A stretch of 64,000 bases of DNA from Streptomyces ochraceiscleroticus (GTDB lineage Bacteria > Actinomycetota > Actinomycetes > Streptomycetales > Streptomycetaceae). The notes beneath the pieces were generated by a model. The model saw only the letters and a list, made by a program, of their open reading frames with translations, was not told the DNA's origin and searched no databases. Made by a program: the position numbers and the translations under genes. Location of the stretch: assembly GCF_000720485.1 (NCBI RefSeq), contig NZ_JOAX01000001.1:62001-126000 (forward strand), given 5' to 3'. Positions 35,213 to 43,797 of the stretch are shown piece after piece. Every line of letters begins with the position of its first letter. Positions within the stretch are counted from its first letter, which is position 1.

Positions 35213-35672
35213 TGAATTGCTCCCCGTTTCAACTTCTATAAGCAACGGCATTGGTCGGATGCCGCGCTCTCTTGGTCAACTACGAATGTACTAGCTGAAT
35301 CTCGCAGCGGGAACCCGAGTTGAGCGGATCTTGAGCTGGACCATTTTGTGAAACTCTCGTGCGTTGCCCAATTTTGCTGTTTCGGTCCATGGATAGCCAA
35401 ATGTCCAACTATTGTCAGACGTCGGCAAACCATGAAGCGTGGAGTGATATATCAACTCCCGGTGAACGGGGAGTAGTTCAGCCGAAGGAGGCTGGTACCG
35501 GGTCACGTCGCGCCGCAGCAGTGCCGCGTCATCTCCCGTCCGAAAAGCAAGTTGGGAGGCCGCGATGTCGACGTCACAATGGGCATGAGGTTCATGCGCG
35601 ACGGCCCCGAGGAGTGCGGCGCGTCGAGCGTGCGCTACACATTTGTCATCCAGGGCATTTGGCCTGCGCACA
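35213..35672. other. 460-bp stretch without a supported gene
   Basis: It contains the promoter and leader of the small secreted/membrane operon near 35213-35300 and AT-richer DNA up to ~35480. Several open frames overlap on both strands but none has convincing start signals or family features. Confidence 0.45.
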
Positions 35673-36407
35673 ATGGCAAGGAGGCAGGCGCTGGAGACAA
35701 AGGTATGGCTGCAAGGGCAAGTTTTGAGGAGCGAGCGCGAGACGGAGCCGGACGACGGAGGGGTACGCCTGAAGATATGCGTCGCCGAGGCCACCATCCA
35801 TCCCCGCGCAGTCCGTGATCAGGCCACGGCGTTGGCCTATCCCGAGCGGGTGCTCCCACCCGGCGGTGCGGAGGAGTACTGCAAAGCCCGCGAGGAAGGC
35901 GTTCGGACCTTCGTTCTCTGGGCCGACCGCTACCGGCAGCGTGTCCACGCCCGTGTCGTCACCAAATCCGCCGTAAAGGGCAAGGCCGCGACGTACGAAG
36001 TTCTCGGCCCGGCCGGTGAACCGCTGGCGCTCATCGTCCGGGAACGGGCCCTGACCGGTGGACTCAGGACGCGCTGGAGCGTGCAGCCGACCGGAGGCCC
36101 CGCTGCCATCGGCCACAAGGGGAACCTCTTCTGGTGGTGTGTGTGGTGGCTGCTTCTGCCCCTGCAAGCTCTCCTGTTCGTCGGCATCGCCCTCAACGGC
36201 GGCGGGGGTGAGCTGGGGCATACGCCGCGCCGCACCAAATGGTATTTCGACGGTGTCGGCGAGGACGTACTCGACTGGTCGAGCGACTGCCACCTGACCG
36301 TGGCCGACGACCGATGGGACCCCCGGGTCACTGCGGCGCTGGTGCTCCTCCTTGAAAGCTACGGCGGCCCCTTCGACGGCTCCTGGGACGATGGCCTGAA
36401 GGACTGA
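35673..36407 (+). CDS. Hypothetical protein with C-terminal membrane hairpin region
   Basis: The protein has ~244 residues from ATG at 35673; TTG at 35643 is also in frame, and neither has a good ribosome-binding site. Residues ~60-150 look beta-rich (VHARVVTKSAVKGKAATYEV, LALIVRERALTGGLRTRWSV), somewhat like LURP-one/scramblase-type beta barrels, a weak impression. A membrane segment follows (FWWCVWWLLLPLQALLFVGIAL), then a soluble acidic tail (WYFDGVGEDVLDWSSDCHL). G/C-biased codons support coding from about residue 45 on; the first ~40 residues are less certain. It stands alone in the island. Family unknown. Confidence 0.6.
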   Translation: MARRQALETKVWLQGQVLRSERETEPDDGGVRLKICVAEATIHPRAVRDQATALAYPERVLPPGGAEEYCKAREEGVRTFVLWADRYRQRVHARVVTKSAVKGKAATYEVLGPAGEPLALIVRERALTGGLRTRWSVQPTGGPAAIGHKGNLFWWCVWWLLLPLQALLFVGIALNGGGGELGHTPRRTKWYFDGVGEDVLDWSSDCHLTVADDRWDPRVTAALVLLLESYGGPFDGSWDDGLKD

Positions 36408-36540
36408 CCGGCCCCATCCGCACCCTGCCGGCGACTGTCCCGCACCGACACCGCATCCTTCAACGCCCCCGGCACAGCGCCGTCGCCGACCTGCTGCCCT
36501 ACAGCCCACACCCGAAGGGCATTAACTATCGCGGTGAGTG

Positions 36541-36705
36541 CTAAGGCGAATGTGGCCGTGCAGCAACACCGGACGCTGTTTGAACGACCACGGCAAACCT
36601 GCGTACGGCACAGGCTTGGCGGTCGTGCTGACCACCACGCACCTTGACCACATTCCGGAGAACTTTGCCTCGGCTCACTTGCTTGCCATGTGCCAGGGCG
36701 TCTGG
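36541..36705 (+). pseudogene. Fragment of an HNH-like protein of phage/integrative elements
   Basis: One frame reads CSNTGRCLNDHGKPAYGTGL, then VVLTTTHLDHIPENFASAHL and LAMCQG before similarity stops. I recall this pattern (zinc-type Cys pairs, TTAHLDHTPEN and ALCQGCHLxYD) from small HNH-like proteins common in actinobacterial phages and integrative elements. The N terminus and the C-terminal CHLxYD/HH half are missing or changed, so it is a remnant. Confidence 0.5.
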
Positions 36706-36791
36706 CCCTGGCCCGCAGCCAACGCTCCCCGCGTATCCAGAACGGCCGTGCTGACGGCGCGACACCAGTCAGCTCAGCCGGCCGACGGACA

Positions 36792-37300
36792 TTACTGTGC
36801 TTCGTGCCGCCAGTTCTCCATGGCAGCCAAAGCCCGAGCCCGAGCCTGTACGACTGCGAACCGCGCCTCCCGCTCCTCCTCGTCGGAGGGCGCAGCCCGG
36901 CTCGTGACCTGACCAGGCCACTTCCGGTACAGCAGACCAGTCTCCGCGGAGAACCAGCCGCGGCTGCCCGCGCTCAGTGCCAGCAACAGGCCCGTGTCCT
37001 CCGATGCCGGCAGGGCCATCCTCCCGCCGAGGGCCAGGAGGAGGCCCGATCGGCCCTCGGGCGGGTCCTGGTCGAAGCCGACAGTCGAACCGTCGGGCAT
37101 CAGGTCGAGGACACGGGCCGTTGCCCAGCCGATTGAAGGGTCACTGGTCAGGGCGCGCAGGTCGCGGGCGAGGGCGCCGGGGCGAGCATGTCGTCCGCGT
37201 CGAGGACCTCGATGTACTCACCCTTCGCGCTCGAGAGCGCGAGAGTACGGGCCATCGCGTCGCGACACCCCGACAAGACCCTGGCCGACAAGTCGCCGCC
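36792..37300 (-). pseudogene. GT2-type glycosyltransferase pseudogene beside tRNA-Ser
   Basis: On the minus strand, AMARTLALSSAKGEYIEVLDADDMLAP, with the DADD motif of GT2 glycosyltransferases, runs into a one-base deletion near 37175. The next frame continues as GALARDLRALTSDPSIGWAT, then DLMPDGSTVGFDQDPPEGR, and ends SEDTGLLLALSAGSRGWFSA-ETGLLYRKWPG. Between PPEGR and LLLALGG, about 30 residues expected from related proteins seem to be missing. The N-terminal nucleotide-binding strand (VVIPxxN) is absent. So the gene has lost its start, one base and an internal segment. It lies just outside the 3' end of tRNA-Ser, at the island boundary. Confidence 0.65.
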
Positions 37301-37375
37301 CGTGCCCTTCCGTGCCCGATCAGCCGGGGAACAACGGGGAACCGCGGGCAGCGACGGACAGCGCTCAAGACGGAA

Positions 37376-37404
37376 GCCCCCGACCAAAGTTACTGGTCAG
37401 GGGC
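37376..37404 (-). terminator. Terminator after tRNA-Ser(TGA)
   Basis: GCCCCCGACCA (37376-37386) pairs with TGGTCAGGGGC (37394-37404) with a single C-A mismatch, 11 bp beyond the tRNA 3' end. Confidence 0.75.
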
Positions 37405-37414
37405 CTTCTCAGTG

Positions 37415-37501
37415 CGGAGGCTGTGGGATTTGAACCCACGGTGACGTTGCCGCCACGACAGTTTTCAAGACTGTTCCCTTAGGCCGCTCGGGCAAGCCTC
37501 C
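37415..37501 (-). tRNA. tRNA-Ser (anticodon TGA)
   Basis: The gene is 87 nt with 5' end at 37501. Acceptor GGAGGCT pairs with AGCCTCC, the discriminator is G, the anticodon stem ACAGT/ACTGT encloses CTTGAAA (anticodon TGA, reading UCA), and the long variable arm GTGGCGGCAACGTCAC is intact. A degenerate copy of its 3' part at 31565-31610 marks it as an integration site. Confidence 0.96.
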
Positions 37502-37615
37502 CCGCGGTACCTGTCGGCGGTCGGCCGACGGTGACGCGGGGATCAGGGTAGCGCGTCAGCTCGCTCCGTGCGCTGTCCGAGCGCCCGGTCGCCGGGATCA
37601 GAGGGCGGGCTGTCC

Positions 37616-37806
37616 GCGCACGTCAGCGGTTTCCGGGCGGGTCGAAGCTCCCACGTCGGCCGTCTGCCGGCCAGCCGGGCACGCATGTCAGCGGTCCCCG
37701 GCCAGCCGGGGACGCGTGTCAGTCGTCTCCCGCCGGGCCGGGCTCGCGTGTCGGCTTCTCCCGGCGGGCCGAACGCGCGCCTCGACTATCTCCCGGCGGG
37801 CTGGAT
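37616..37806. repeat. About six imperfect 31-34-bp tandem repeats downstream of the protease gene
   Basis: Units share a pattern such as CGTGTCAGTCGTCTCCCGCC followed by GGGCCGGGCTCG, each drifting from the next. They fill most of the gap between tRNA-Ser and the stop of the HtrA-like gene and carry many short palindromes (CCGGCGGG-like). No open frame is convincing. Confidence 0.6.
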
Positions 37807-37814
37807 CTCGCGGG

Positions 37815-39470
37815 TTAGCTGTCGCCCACGCGCTGGCCCAAGGTGACCTTTGTTGTGTGCTGCTTGCCGGCGCGTTCGTAGGTGAGGGATACCTTGTCGC
37901 CGGGGCGGTGTTGCCAGATTTCGCTGATCAGGGTGGGGCCGCTGTCGATGACGGTGTCGTCGAGCTTGGTGATCTTGTCGCCGGGCTTGAGGCCGGCCTT
38001 GTCGGCCGGGCCGTTCGGGGTGACGGCGGCCGTGCCGCCGTTGCCGCGCTGGGCGATCGTCGCGCCGTCGCTCGTCTCCCGCATGCCGACCTGCACGCCG
38101 ATCTGCGGATAGACCGGCTTGCCCGTACGGATCAGGTCGTCGGCGACCCGCTTGGCCTGGTCGATCGGGATGGCGAAGCCCAGGCCGATGCTGCCGGACT
38201 GGCCCTCGCCGCCGAACGGGTCGCTGCCGCCGCCGCTGCCCGCCGACTGGATCGCGGAGTTGATGCCGATCACGTTGCCGGAGGCGTCCATCAGCGGGCC
38301 GCCGGAGTTGCCGGGGTTGATCGACGCGTCCGTCTGCAGCGCGGACATGTACGAGGCGTTCGTGCCCCCGCCGTCGCTGGAGGCCACCGGGCGGCCCTTG
38401 GCGCTGACGATGCCGGTGGTGACCGTGCCGGAGAGGCCGTACGGGGCGCCGATGGCGATCGTCGCATCGCCGACGGCCACGTTGGCGGACTTGCCGAGCG
38501 GGAGCGGGGTGAGCGTGGCGTCGTCGGGGTTCTTGAGCTTTATGACGGCGACGTCGTAGCCCTGGGCGCGGCCCACGACCTCGGCGGCGTACTTCTTGCC
38601 ATTGGAGAACGTCACCGTCAGCTTGCCGCCGTCCGCGGCGCTCGCCACGACGTGGTTGTTGGTGAGGATGTGGCCCTGCTTGTCGTACACGAAGCCGGTG
38701 CCCGTGCCGCCCTCGCCGCCCGCGCCCTGCGCGTCTATGGTCACGACGCTGGGCAGCGCGCGCTGGGCGATGCCGGAGACCGAGGTCGGCTTGCGGTTCA
38801 GCGCCTGGGGGTCGCCGGAGGCCGAGACGGTCGTGGAGGCCGTGTCGTCCTGGCCCGCGGCCCAGTAGCCGATCCCGCCGCCGACACCGCCCGCGACCAG
38901 CGCTGCCACCAGTACGGCGGCGATCAGGCCGCCGCGGCGGCGCGGTCCCTGGGCGGGGTGACCGGCCGGGGCACCCCAGCCGCCACCGCCGTACGGGGGC
39001 TGCGGCGGGCCGCCCCAGCCGCCCGCGCCGCCACCGTACGGAGCGCCGGCGTCGTGCGGTCCGCCGCCACCGGGCGGGACGGGCGGAAAGGCCGCCGTGT
39101 GCTGCGGGTCCTGCGACCAGCCCGAGGAGGAGCCGCCGCCCTGCGGACCGGGGGCGGAGCCGGGGCCGGAACCGGCGCCCGACGTCGGCTGAGCACCGGC
39201 GTCCGCGCCGGTGGCCGCGGGCGGCAGAGCGCCGGTGTCAGCGCCGGCGCTCGCGGGCAGCAGAGCGCCGTCGGACGCGCCGGCGCTCGGCAGTTGCTTG
39301 GGCGCGGGGGCGGAGCCGGCCACCGGCGCGAAGGCCGGCGGGGGAGGTGCGTCCTGGGGTGTGTGCGGAGCCTGCGCGCCGGACGCAGGCGCGGCCGACC
39401 CCTGGGCCCCGGCGGGCGCCTGCGGCTCCGCCTCCGGCGGGACGGCGGCGCCCTCGTTCTCGGTGCTCAC
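37815..39470 (-). CDS. HtrA/DegP-like membrane-anchored serine protease with PDZ domain
   Basis: The protein has 551 residues: a ~175-residue Pro/Gly/Ala-rich cytoplasmic region, one TM helix (~180-204), a trypsin-like domain (~228-430) and a C-terminal PDZ domain (~455-545). The catalytic triad is visible: H273 in LTNNHVV, D306 in GYDVAVIKL and S389 in PGNSGGPL. It would degrade or chaperone misfolded proteins outside the membrane. GTG at 39470 has GGAGAG 5 nt upstream; the longer ATG frame from 39560 lacks a site. It is divergent from the glycerophosphodiesterase gene. Confidence 0.95.
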   Translation of the reverse strand: MSTENEGAAVPPEAEPQAPAGAQGSAAPASGAQAPHTPQDAPPPPAFAPVAGSAPAPKQLPSAGASDGALLPASAGADTGALPPAATGADAGAQPTSGAGSGPGSAPGPQGGGSSSGWSQDPQHTAAFPPVPPGGGGPHDAGAPYGGGAGGWGGPPQPPYGGGGWGAPAGHPAQGPRRRGGLIAAVLVAALVAGGVGGGIGYWAAGQDDTASTTVSASGDPQALNRKPTSVSGIAQRALPSVVTIDAQGAGGEGGTGTGFVYDKQGHILTNNHVVASAADGGKLTVTFSNGKKYAAEVVGRAQGYDVAVIKLKNPDDATLTPLPLGKSANVAVGDATIAIGAPYGLSGTVTTGIVSAKGRPVASSDGGGTNASYMSALQTDASINPGNSGGPLMDASGNVIGINSAIQSAGSGGGSDPFGGEGQSGSIGLGFAIPIDQAKRVADDLIRTGKPVYPQIGVQVGMRETSDGATIAQRGNGGTAAVTPNGPADKAGLKPGDKITKLDDTVIDSGPTLISEIWQHRPGDKVSLTYERAGKQHTTKVTLGQRVGDS

Positions 39471-39741
39471 AGCTCTCTCCTCAGCTTCCTGACCATTCCG
39501 GCCCGATGACAGGGCCGGCATGTTCGAGCGATGCGTGGCGTATCGGCTTGACGGTGACATGTCGGCGTGACGTTATACGGGAGTGTCCGGTTCAAGCCTT
39601 TCCCACGGGCCGTCAGGGCACCGTAAGCCGAGGCTGTGACCTTGCCTTCATCCTTTATCCCGGACATTTACGGCGCATCCCCGGGTAATGCTCCAGGTGC
39701 CGACCGGACGGCGCGTCACCGCGCGATGGCACGATAACTCG

Positions 39742-40608
39742 GTGACCACTGCGCGCTCGGTACAAGGTGTCCGCCCCGCCCCGCCCGCCATTTCCGTCGT
39801 CGCACACCGCGGGGCTTCCGAGGACGCCCCGGAACACACTCTGGCCGCGTACCGAAAGGCCATCGAGGACGGCGCGGACGCCCTGGAATGCGACGTCCGG
39901 CTGACCGCCGACGGCCACCTCGTGTGCGTGCACGACCGCCGGATCAACCGCACCTCCAACGGACGCGGCGCCGTCTCCGCTCTGGAACTGTCCGATCTGG
40001 CCGCGCTGGACTTCGGCTCCTGGAAGGACGACGCGGCCGGCGAGGCGCCGGACGGCCGCCATCCGGAACTGGGCAGCGACCACGAAGCCGCGGGCGATAC
40101 CGAACGTACGTCCGTGCTGACCCTGGAGCGGCTGCTGGAACTGGTCGCCGACGCCGACCGCCGGGTGGAGCTGGCCATCGAGACCAAGCACCCCTCGCGA
40201 TGGGCGGGCCAGGTCGAGGAGCGGCTGGTCGAGCTGCTGGAACGGTTCGGGCACACCAAGCCGCCGCCCGGTACGCCGTCCGCCGTCCGCGTCATGAGCT
40301 TCTCGGCCCGCTCGCTGCAGCGCGTACGGGCGGCGGCCCCGGCCGTGCCCGCCGTGTACCTCATGCAGTTCATCCTCCCCCGGCACCGGGAGGGGCGGCT
40401 GCCTCCGGGGGCGGAGATCGCCGGGCCGAGCATCCGGATACTGCGCGCGCACCCCGACTACGTGGCCAAGGCGCACCATGCCGGGCACGAGGTCCACGTG
40501 TGGACGGTGAACGAGGAGGCGGACGTCGCCCTCTGCCGCGAGCTGGGAGTGGACGCAATCATTACGAATCGCCCCAAGCAGGTGAGGAATCTGCTGAATC
40601 TGACGTAA
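39742..40608 (+). CDS. Glycerophosphodiester phosphodiesterase
   Basis: The protein has 288 residues. It carries the GDPD signatures VVAHRGASEDAPEHTLAAY, GADALECDVRLTADGHLVCVHD, LAIETKHPS and the C-terminal HVWTVNEEADV, with the catalytic His pair and metal-binding Glu/Asp residues intact. It hydrolyses glycerophosphodiesters to glycerol-3-phosphate and an alcohol. No signal peptide is present, so it is probably cytoplasmic. GTG at 39742 follows an AT-rich GATAAC -10-like element by a few bases and may be leaderless; an in-frame ATG at 39688 lacks a ribosome-binding site and is the alternative. Confidence 0.93.
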   Translation: MTTARSVQGVRPAPPAISVVAHRGASEDAPEHTLAAYRKAIEDGADALECDVRLTADGHLVCVHDRRINRTSNGRGAVSALELSDLAALDFGSWKDDAAGEAPDGRHPELGSDHEAAGDTERTSVLTLERLLELVADADRRVELAIETKHPSRWAGQVEERLVELLERFGHTKPPPGTPSAVRVMSFSARSLQRVRAAAPAVPAVYLMQFILPRHREGRLPPGAEIAGPSIRILRAHPDYVAKAHHAGHEVHVWTVNEEADVALCRELGVDAIITNRPKQVRNLLNLT

Positions 40609-40805
40609 GGGGCGAGGGCTGATAAACGGTGGCCCGGAAATGCCCGAGCGGACATATCGGTGGCCCATTGTTCACAGGGAGTGCACCGGCGCATTCAGAC
40701 CGTGTCTGATCGTCCCAAGTGCGTCACCGGACACGGATTGGCCGGTTTCCGGTCCATCGCCATGGGGCATTCATCCCGTGGCGTGGGGCAAAGGAGGTCT
40801 CGGGG

Positions 40806-41333
40806 GTGGCGTTGGTGGTGGCACAGGAGGTGCCGACGTCGTCGACCATGGCCGTACCCCATGGTCCTGCGGGCGTGGGCTCGGCCAGGCGGCGAATGCG
40901 CGATGAGCTGCTGACAAGCGGAGTTCAGGACACGGTCGTCGACGACGCCGTACTCATTCTTTCCGAACTGCTCAGCAATTCCTGCAGACATGCGCGTCCG
41001 ATATGCGCGGACGGCTCACCGGATGGCGAAGGCAATTCGGTCCGGGCCGCCTGGCGCATCGACGCGCGGGGTCAGTTGACGGTTTCGGTCACCGACGGCG
41101 GTGGTCCGACCCGACCACTTCCAGCCACTCCCTCGGTCACCGCACGCGGTGGCAGAGGGCTGGCCATCATCCGCTCGCTCGCCAAGGACTGGGGCGTACG
41201 GGACGGGCACGGCGAGGTCACGGTCTGGGCGACGCTGTCGCTGCACGACGCGTTCGCGACCCGCATGGAGCTGGCGGCCGGCCTCCCGGCCGAACTGACG
41301 AAGGCCCTGGCGGATCTGGACGAGCCGGCGTAG
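40806..41333 (+). CDS. RsbW-like anti-sigma/ATP-binding regulator (HATPase_c_2)
   Basis: The protein has 175 residues. The Bergerat fold of the RsbW type is clear: VDDAVLILSELLSNSCRHAR (N box), VTDGGGPTRP (G1) and RGGRGLAIIRSLAKDWGVR (G2). These Streptomyces proteins are usually serine kinases that control anti-sigma antagonists, or have become ATP-binding adapters. GTG at 40806 has a near-perfect AAAGGAGGT 8 nt upstream, so this start is well supported. No antagonist or sigma gene is next to it. A 200-bp gap separates it from the DUF5926 gene on the same strand. Confidence 0.93.
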   Translation: MALVVAQEVPTSSTMAVPHGPAGVGSARRRMRDELLTSGVQDTVVDDAVLILSELLSNSCRHARPICADGSPDGEGNSVRAAWRIDARGQLTVSVTDGGGPTRPLPATPSVTARGGRGLAIIRSLAKDWGVRDGHGEVTVWATLSLHDAFATRMELAAGLPAELTKALADLDEPA

Positions 41334-41533
41334 CGCGCCGCGTGTGCGGGCGCTCGGGGCTCGTACACGGCGCTCGCGGCCCCAGCGCGGCGCCCGGAAC
41401 CCATGGCAGGCGCCGGGCCGGGACCCATGGCCGACGCCGGCACCCGTGGCCGGCGTCAAGGCCGGGCCAGGACGCGGCACATGCCCTAGGCTCGCGCCGA
41501 TACGCGTCGGAACGACCAGGAGAACCCCTCGCC

Positions 41534-42511
41534 ATGGGCAAGAAGCGCCGTCCCCAGACCAAGTCGGCAACCACGTCGAACCCGCAGATCACGGACGGCG
41601 AGGTGCCGGTCGTCGGCGCCCGCGAGCCCTGCCCCTGCGGGTCCGGCCGCCGTTACAAGGCATGCCACGGACGGGCCGCGGCGCACGCGGTGACCGAGCT
41701 GGTGCAGCGCCCCTTCGAGGGCCTGCCGGGCGAGTGCGACTGGGTGGCGCTGCGCGAGCTGGTACCGGCCGCCACCGCCGCGCTGTCCCTGAAGGGCGGC
41801 CTGCCCGAGGGCGTGCCCTCGGTAACGCTGGCGACCGTACTGCCGATGGCCTGGCCCGCGCTGCGCCGCGACGACGGTTCGGTACTGCTCGGCCTGCAGA
41901 ACGACACCGCGTCCGGCGACCTCAGCCGCGACCTCGCCGACACGCTCCGGCGCGCGCTGGCCGCCGATCCGGGCACCCCGGTCGCGGCGGGCCGCGCCCC
42001 CGCCGACGGCCCGCGCCTGCAGGACCTGCTGGACCAGGACGCGGCCTTCGAGCCCACCGTGCACAGCGGCTTCGAGTTCTGGATCGAGGACGCCGAGAAC
42101 GCCACGGCCGAGGTCACCGCCTCCCTGGAGCGGGCCAACGCGGCCGCCCTCCCCACCGCCCGCCTGGCCGGCCTCCCGGGCGCGTACTGGTGCGACGCGG
42201 GCGAGAAGAACCACCTGCGCTGGGTGATGGACCACCCCGAGGAGAAGCTGCTGGACGCGCTCGCCCGGCTGCACGCCGCGGACGCCTCCTCGCTGGGCGA
42301 GGGCACCCGGCTGGTCGGTTCGTTCCGGGCGCACGGCCTGGTCGTACCGGTATGGGACCTGCCGACGGAGCTGACTGCAGAAGAGATCACCAAGCCGGCC
42401 ACGGAGTTCGGCGAGCGGCTGGCAGAGGCGCTCGCCGCGGACGCGCCCCTCACGCCGGCCGAGCGCCGGGCGCGCGGCGGGCTCACCAACCGTCAGGTGA
42501 CGCTGAGCTGA
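41534..42511 (+). CDS. DUF5926-family protein with N-terminal SEC-C zinc motif
   Basis: The protein has 325 residues. A basic N terminus (MGKKRRPQTK) is followed by a SEC-C-type zinc-binding motif, PCPCGSGRRYKACHG, at ~35-50. The rest is a conserved actinobacterial domain of unknown function (DUF5926), recognised by LPGAYWCDAGEKNHLRWVMDHPEEKLLDALARLH and a C-terminal PAERRARGGLTNRQVTLS. SEC-C motifs bind SecB or other partners in SecA; here the partner is unknown. ATG at 41534 follows GGAGAA at suitable distance. It is followed by the putative small RNA. Confidence 0.92.
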   Translation: MGKKRRPQTKSATTSNPQITDGEVPVVGAREPCPCGSGRRYKACHGRAAAHAVTELVQRPFEGLPGECDWVALRELVPAATAALSLKGGLPEGVPSVTLATVLPMAWPALRRDDGSVLLGLQNDTASGDLSRDLADTLRRALAADPGTPVAAGRAPADGPRLQDLLDQDAAFEPTVHSGFEFWIEDAENATAEVTASLERANAAALPTARLAGLPGAYWCDAGEKNHLRWVMDHPEEKLLDALARLHAADASSLGEGTRLVGSFRAHGLVVPVWDLPTELTAEEITKPATEFGERLAEALAADAPLTPAERRARGGLTNRQVTLS

Positions 42512-42600
42512 CAGTAACCGCGCCTGAAACGTTTGCGGTGACTCCTGTCACACCGACCGTACTCACCGGTAAATAAGCGTCCGGAATTTCGCGATCGAAT

Positions 42601-42715
42601 TTGCGAACGGCCGATCTCTTGTTACCGTTCTAGGAGCCCGGTCGCTGGTGCATCCCCCGTCGCCAGCGACCGGGCGCTTCCATGTCCGGACCCGGTCCGG
42701 CTTCGGACCGGGCTC
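42601..42715 (+). ncRNA. Putative 6C-like small RNA with C-rich loop and terminator
   Basis: A promoter-like pair TTGCGA (42601-42606) and TACCGT (42623-42628) with 16-bp spacing is followed a few bases later by a 13-bp perfect stem: GCCCGGTCGCTGG (42636-42648) with CCAGCGACCGGGC (42663-42675). Its 14-nt loop contains CATCCCCCGT. A second hairpin, CCCGGTCCG/CGGACCGGG (42691-42712), could terminate. The 6C RNA family of actinobacteria has C-rich hairpin loops of this type; here only one such loop is seen, so the assignment is tentative. Confidence 0.5.
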
Positions 42716-42717
42716 GC

Positions 42718-43443
42718 TCAGCGGGCCGAATCCGCTTCGGGCGGCGCGGAGTTGCTCCCCGCCCGCAGCAGCAGCTGATCACTCCGTACGTCTGCGATCT
42801 CCGCGATCGCCGCGTACGGCGCACTCCCGCGCACGGTCGCCCCGGACGGCGTCGCACACGTACCGGGCTCGTCCGCCGCCGACAGCGCGCAGTGCGTCTG
42901 TACGGTCCGGCCGTCCGGCCGCATCAGGGTCAGCACCGCGCGCAGCGGGCCGCCCGAGGCGTTGCGGTAGTACAGGACGCCCCTCGTGCGGCCGTCCTCG
43001 GCCACCACGCAGGTCTGCGCACGGATGCCGTGCGGCGAGGAGAGTTCGGGGCCGCAGCGGGCGGTGCGGCCGTCGCCCGCATCCTCGCTGAGTCTTCCGA
43101 GCCCGAGGTTCCTCAGCAGGGCGCCGGACGTGTCGCCGTTCCGTGCCGCGCCGTTCCCCGCCATGGTGCTGTGCCGGGCGCCGTCCTGCGGGGGCCCGTG
43201 ACGGCCGGGCAGCGGGGCGTCCTGCGCCGAGCCCCGGGGGGTGCCCGGCGGCAGCTCACCGGCCTGCCCGGCAGTCCGCCCGGCGGCCTCGCCGCGGGAC
43301 TGCGACGACGCGGACGGCTTCGCGCCGGGCGACGGTTCGCCGGGCTCCGAGGGGCCGGCGATTGCGGCGGCCAGCGGCAGGGTGAGGGCGAGCGCGATGG
43401 TGCTCGCGAGCGCGATCATACGGACGTTCGACTCGCGAACCAT
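42718..43443 (-). CDS. Secreted hypothetical protein
   Basis: The protein has 241 residues. A signal peptide or anchor (IALASTIALALTLPLAAAIA) is followed by a ~90-residue Pro/Gly/Ser-rich low-complexity region and a C-terminal domain of ~110 residues. That domain contains four cysteines (ARCGPEL, AQTCVVAEDG, QTHCALS, GTCATPS) and a beta-rich pattern (RGVLYYRNASGGPLRAVLTL MRPDG read continuously). It may form a small disulfide-stabilised sandwich. ATG at 43443 has AGGTGGG upstream. I do not recognise the family. The gene is convergent with the putative small RNA. Confidence 0.82.
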   Translation of the reverse strand: MVRESNVRMIALASTIALALTLPLAAAIAGPSEPGEPSPGAKPSASSQSRGEAAGRTAGQAGELPPGTPRGSAQDAPLPGRHGPPQDGARHSTMAGNGAARNGDTSGALLRNLGLGRLSEDAGDGRTARCGPELSSPHGIRAQTCVVAEDGRTRGVLYYRNASGGPLRAVLTLMRPDGRTVQTHCALSAADEPGTCATPSGATVRGSAPYAAIAEIADVRSDQLLLRAGSNSAPPEADSAR

Positions 43444-43797
43444 GGGACCCACCTGCGGTTGAGAGCACGCGGGCCGCCCCGGTGACCGGGGGAGCGCGCA
43501 CGGGCTCTGGAGACGCCTCCGGGAAGTCCGGTGGGCCTCCGCGACACACATGCGGAGAGCCGCCGGGCACCCCGAACGGCTGGACGGTGGGCCGAACATA
43601 TCGAGTACGGGGCGCCCTTCCGGGGGCCTCACACCCGATTCCCGAGAATGGACGCCTCGCTCACACCCGTACGAGTGAATCTTCCGCGCGCCGTGACATC
43701 CGTGAGAGGGACGAGTGGGCGGTGCCGGGCGACTGAAACGCTTCTGTTCCGCGGCGCCCGAAACCGTGCTGTGGGGGGTGTGGGAGCGGGCGTGCGG
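43444..43797. other. 354-bp gap without a gene
   Basis: It holds the promoter of the secreted protein and the tail of the primase-domain transcript. A short inverted repeat CTCCGC/GCGGAG lies near 43533-43555; nothing else is convincing. Confidence 0.45.

Noticed and set aside
35291..35797. 168-codon minus-strand open frame with LGAVAHEPHAHCDVDIAASQ
   Set aside because: Runs across the start of the 35673-36407 gene; no family recognised and no ribosome-binding site at a suitable distance.
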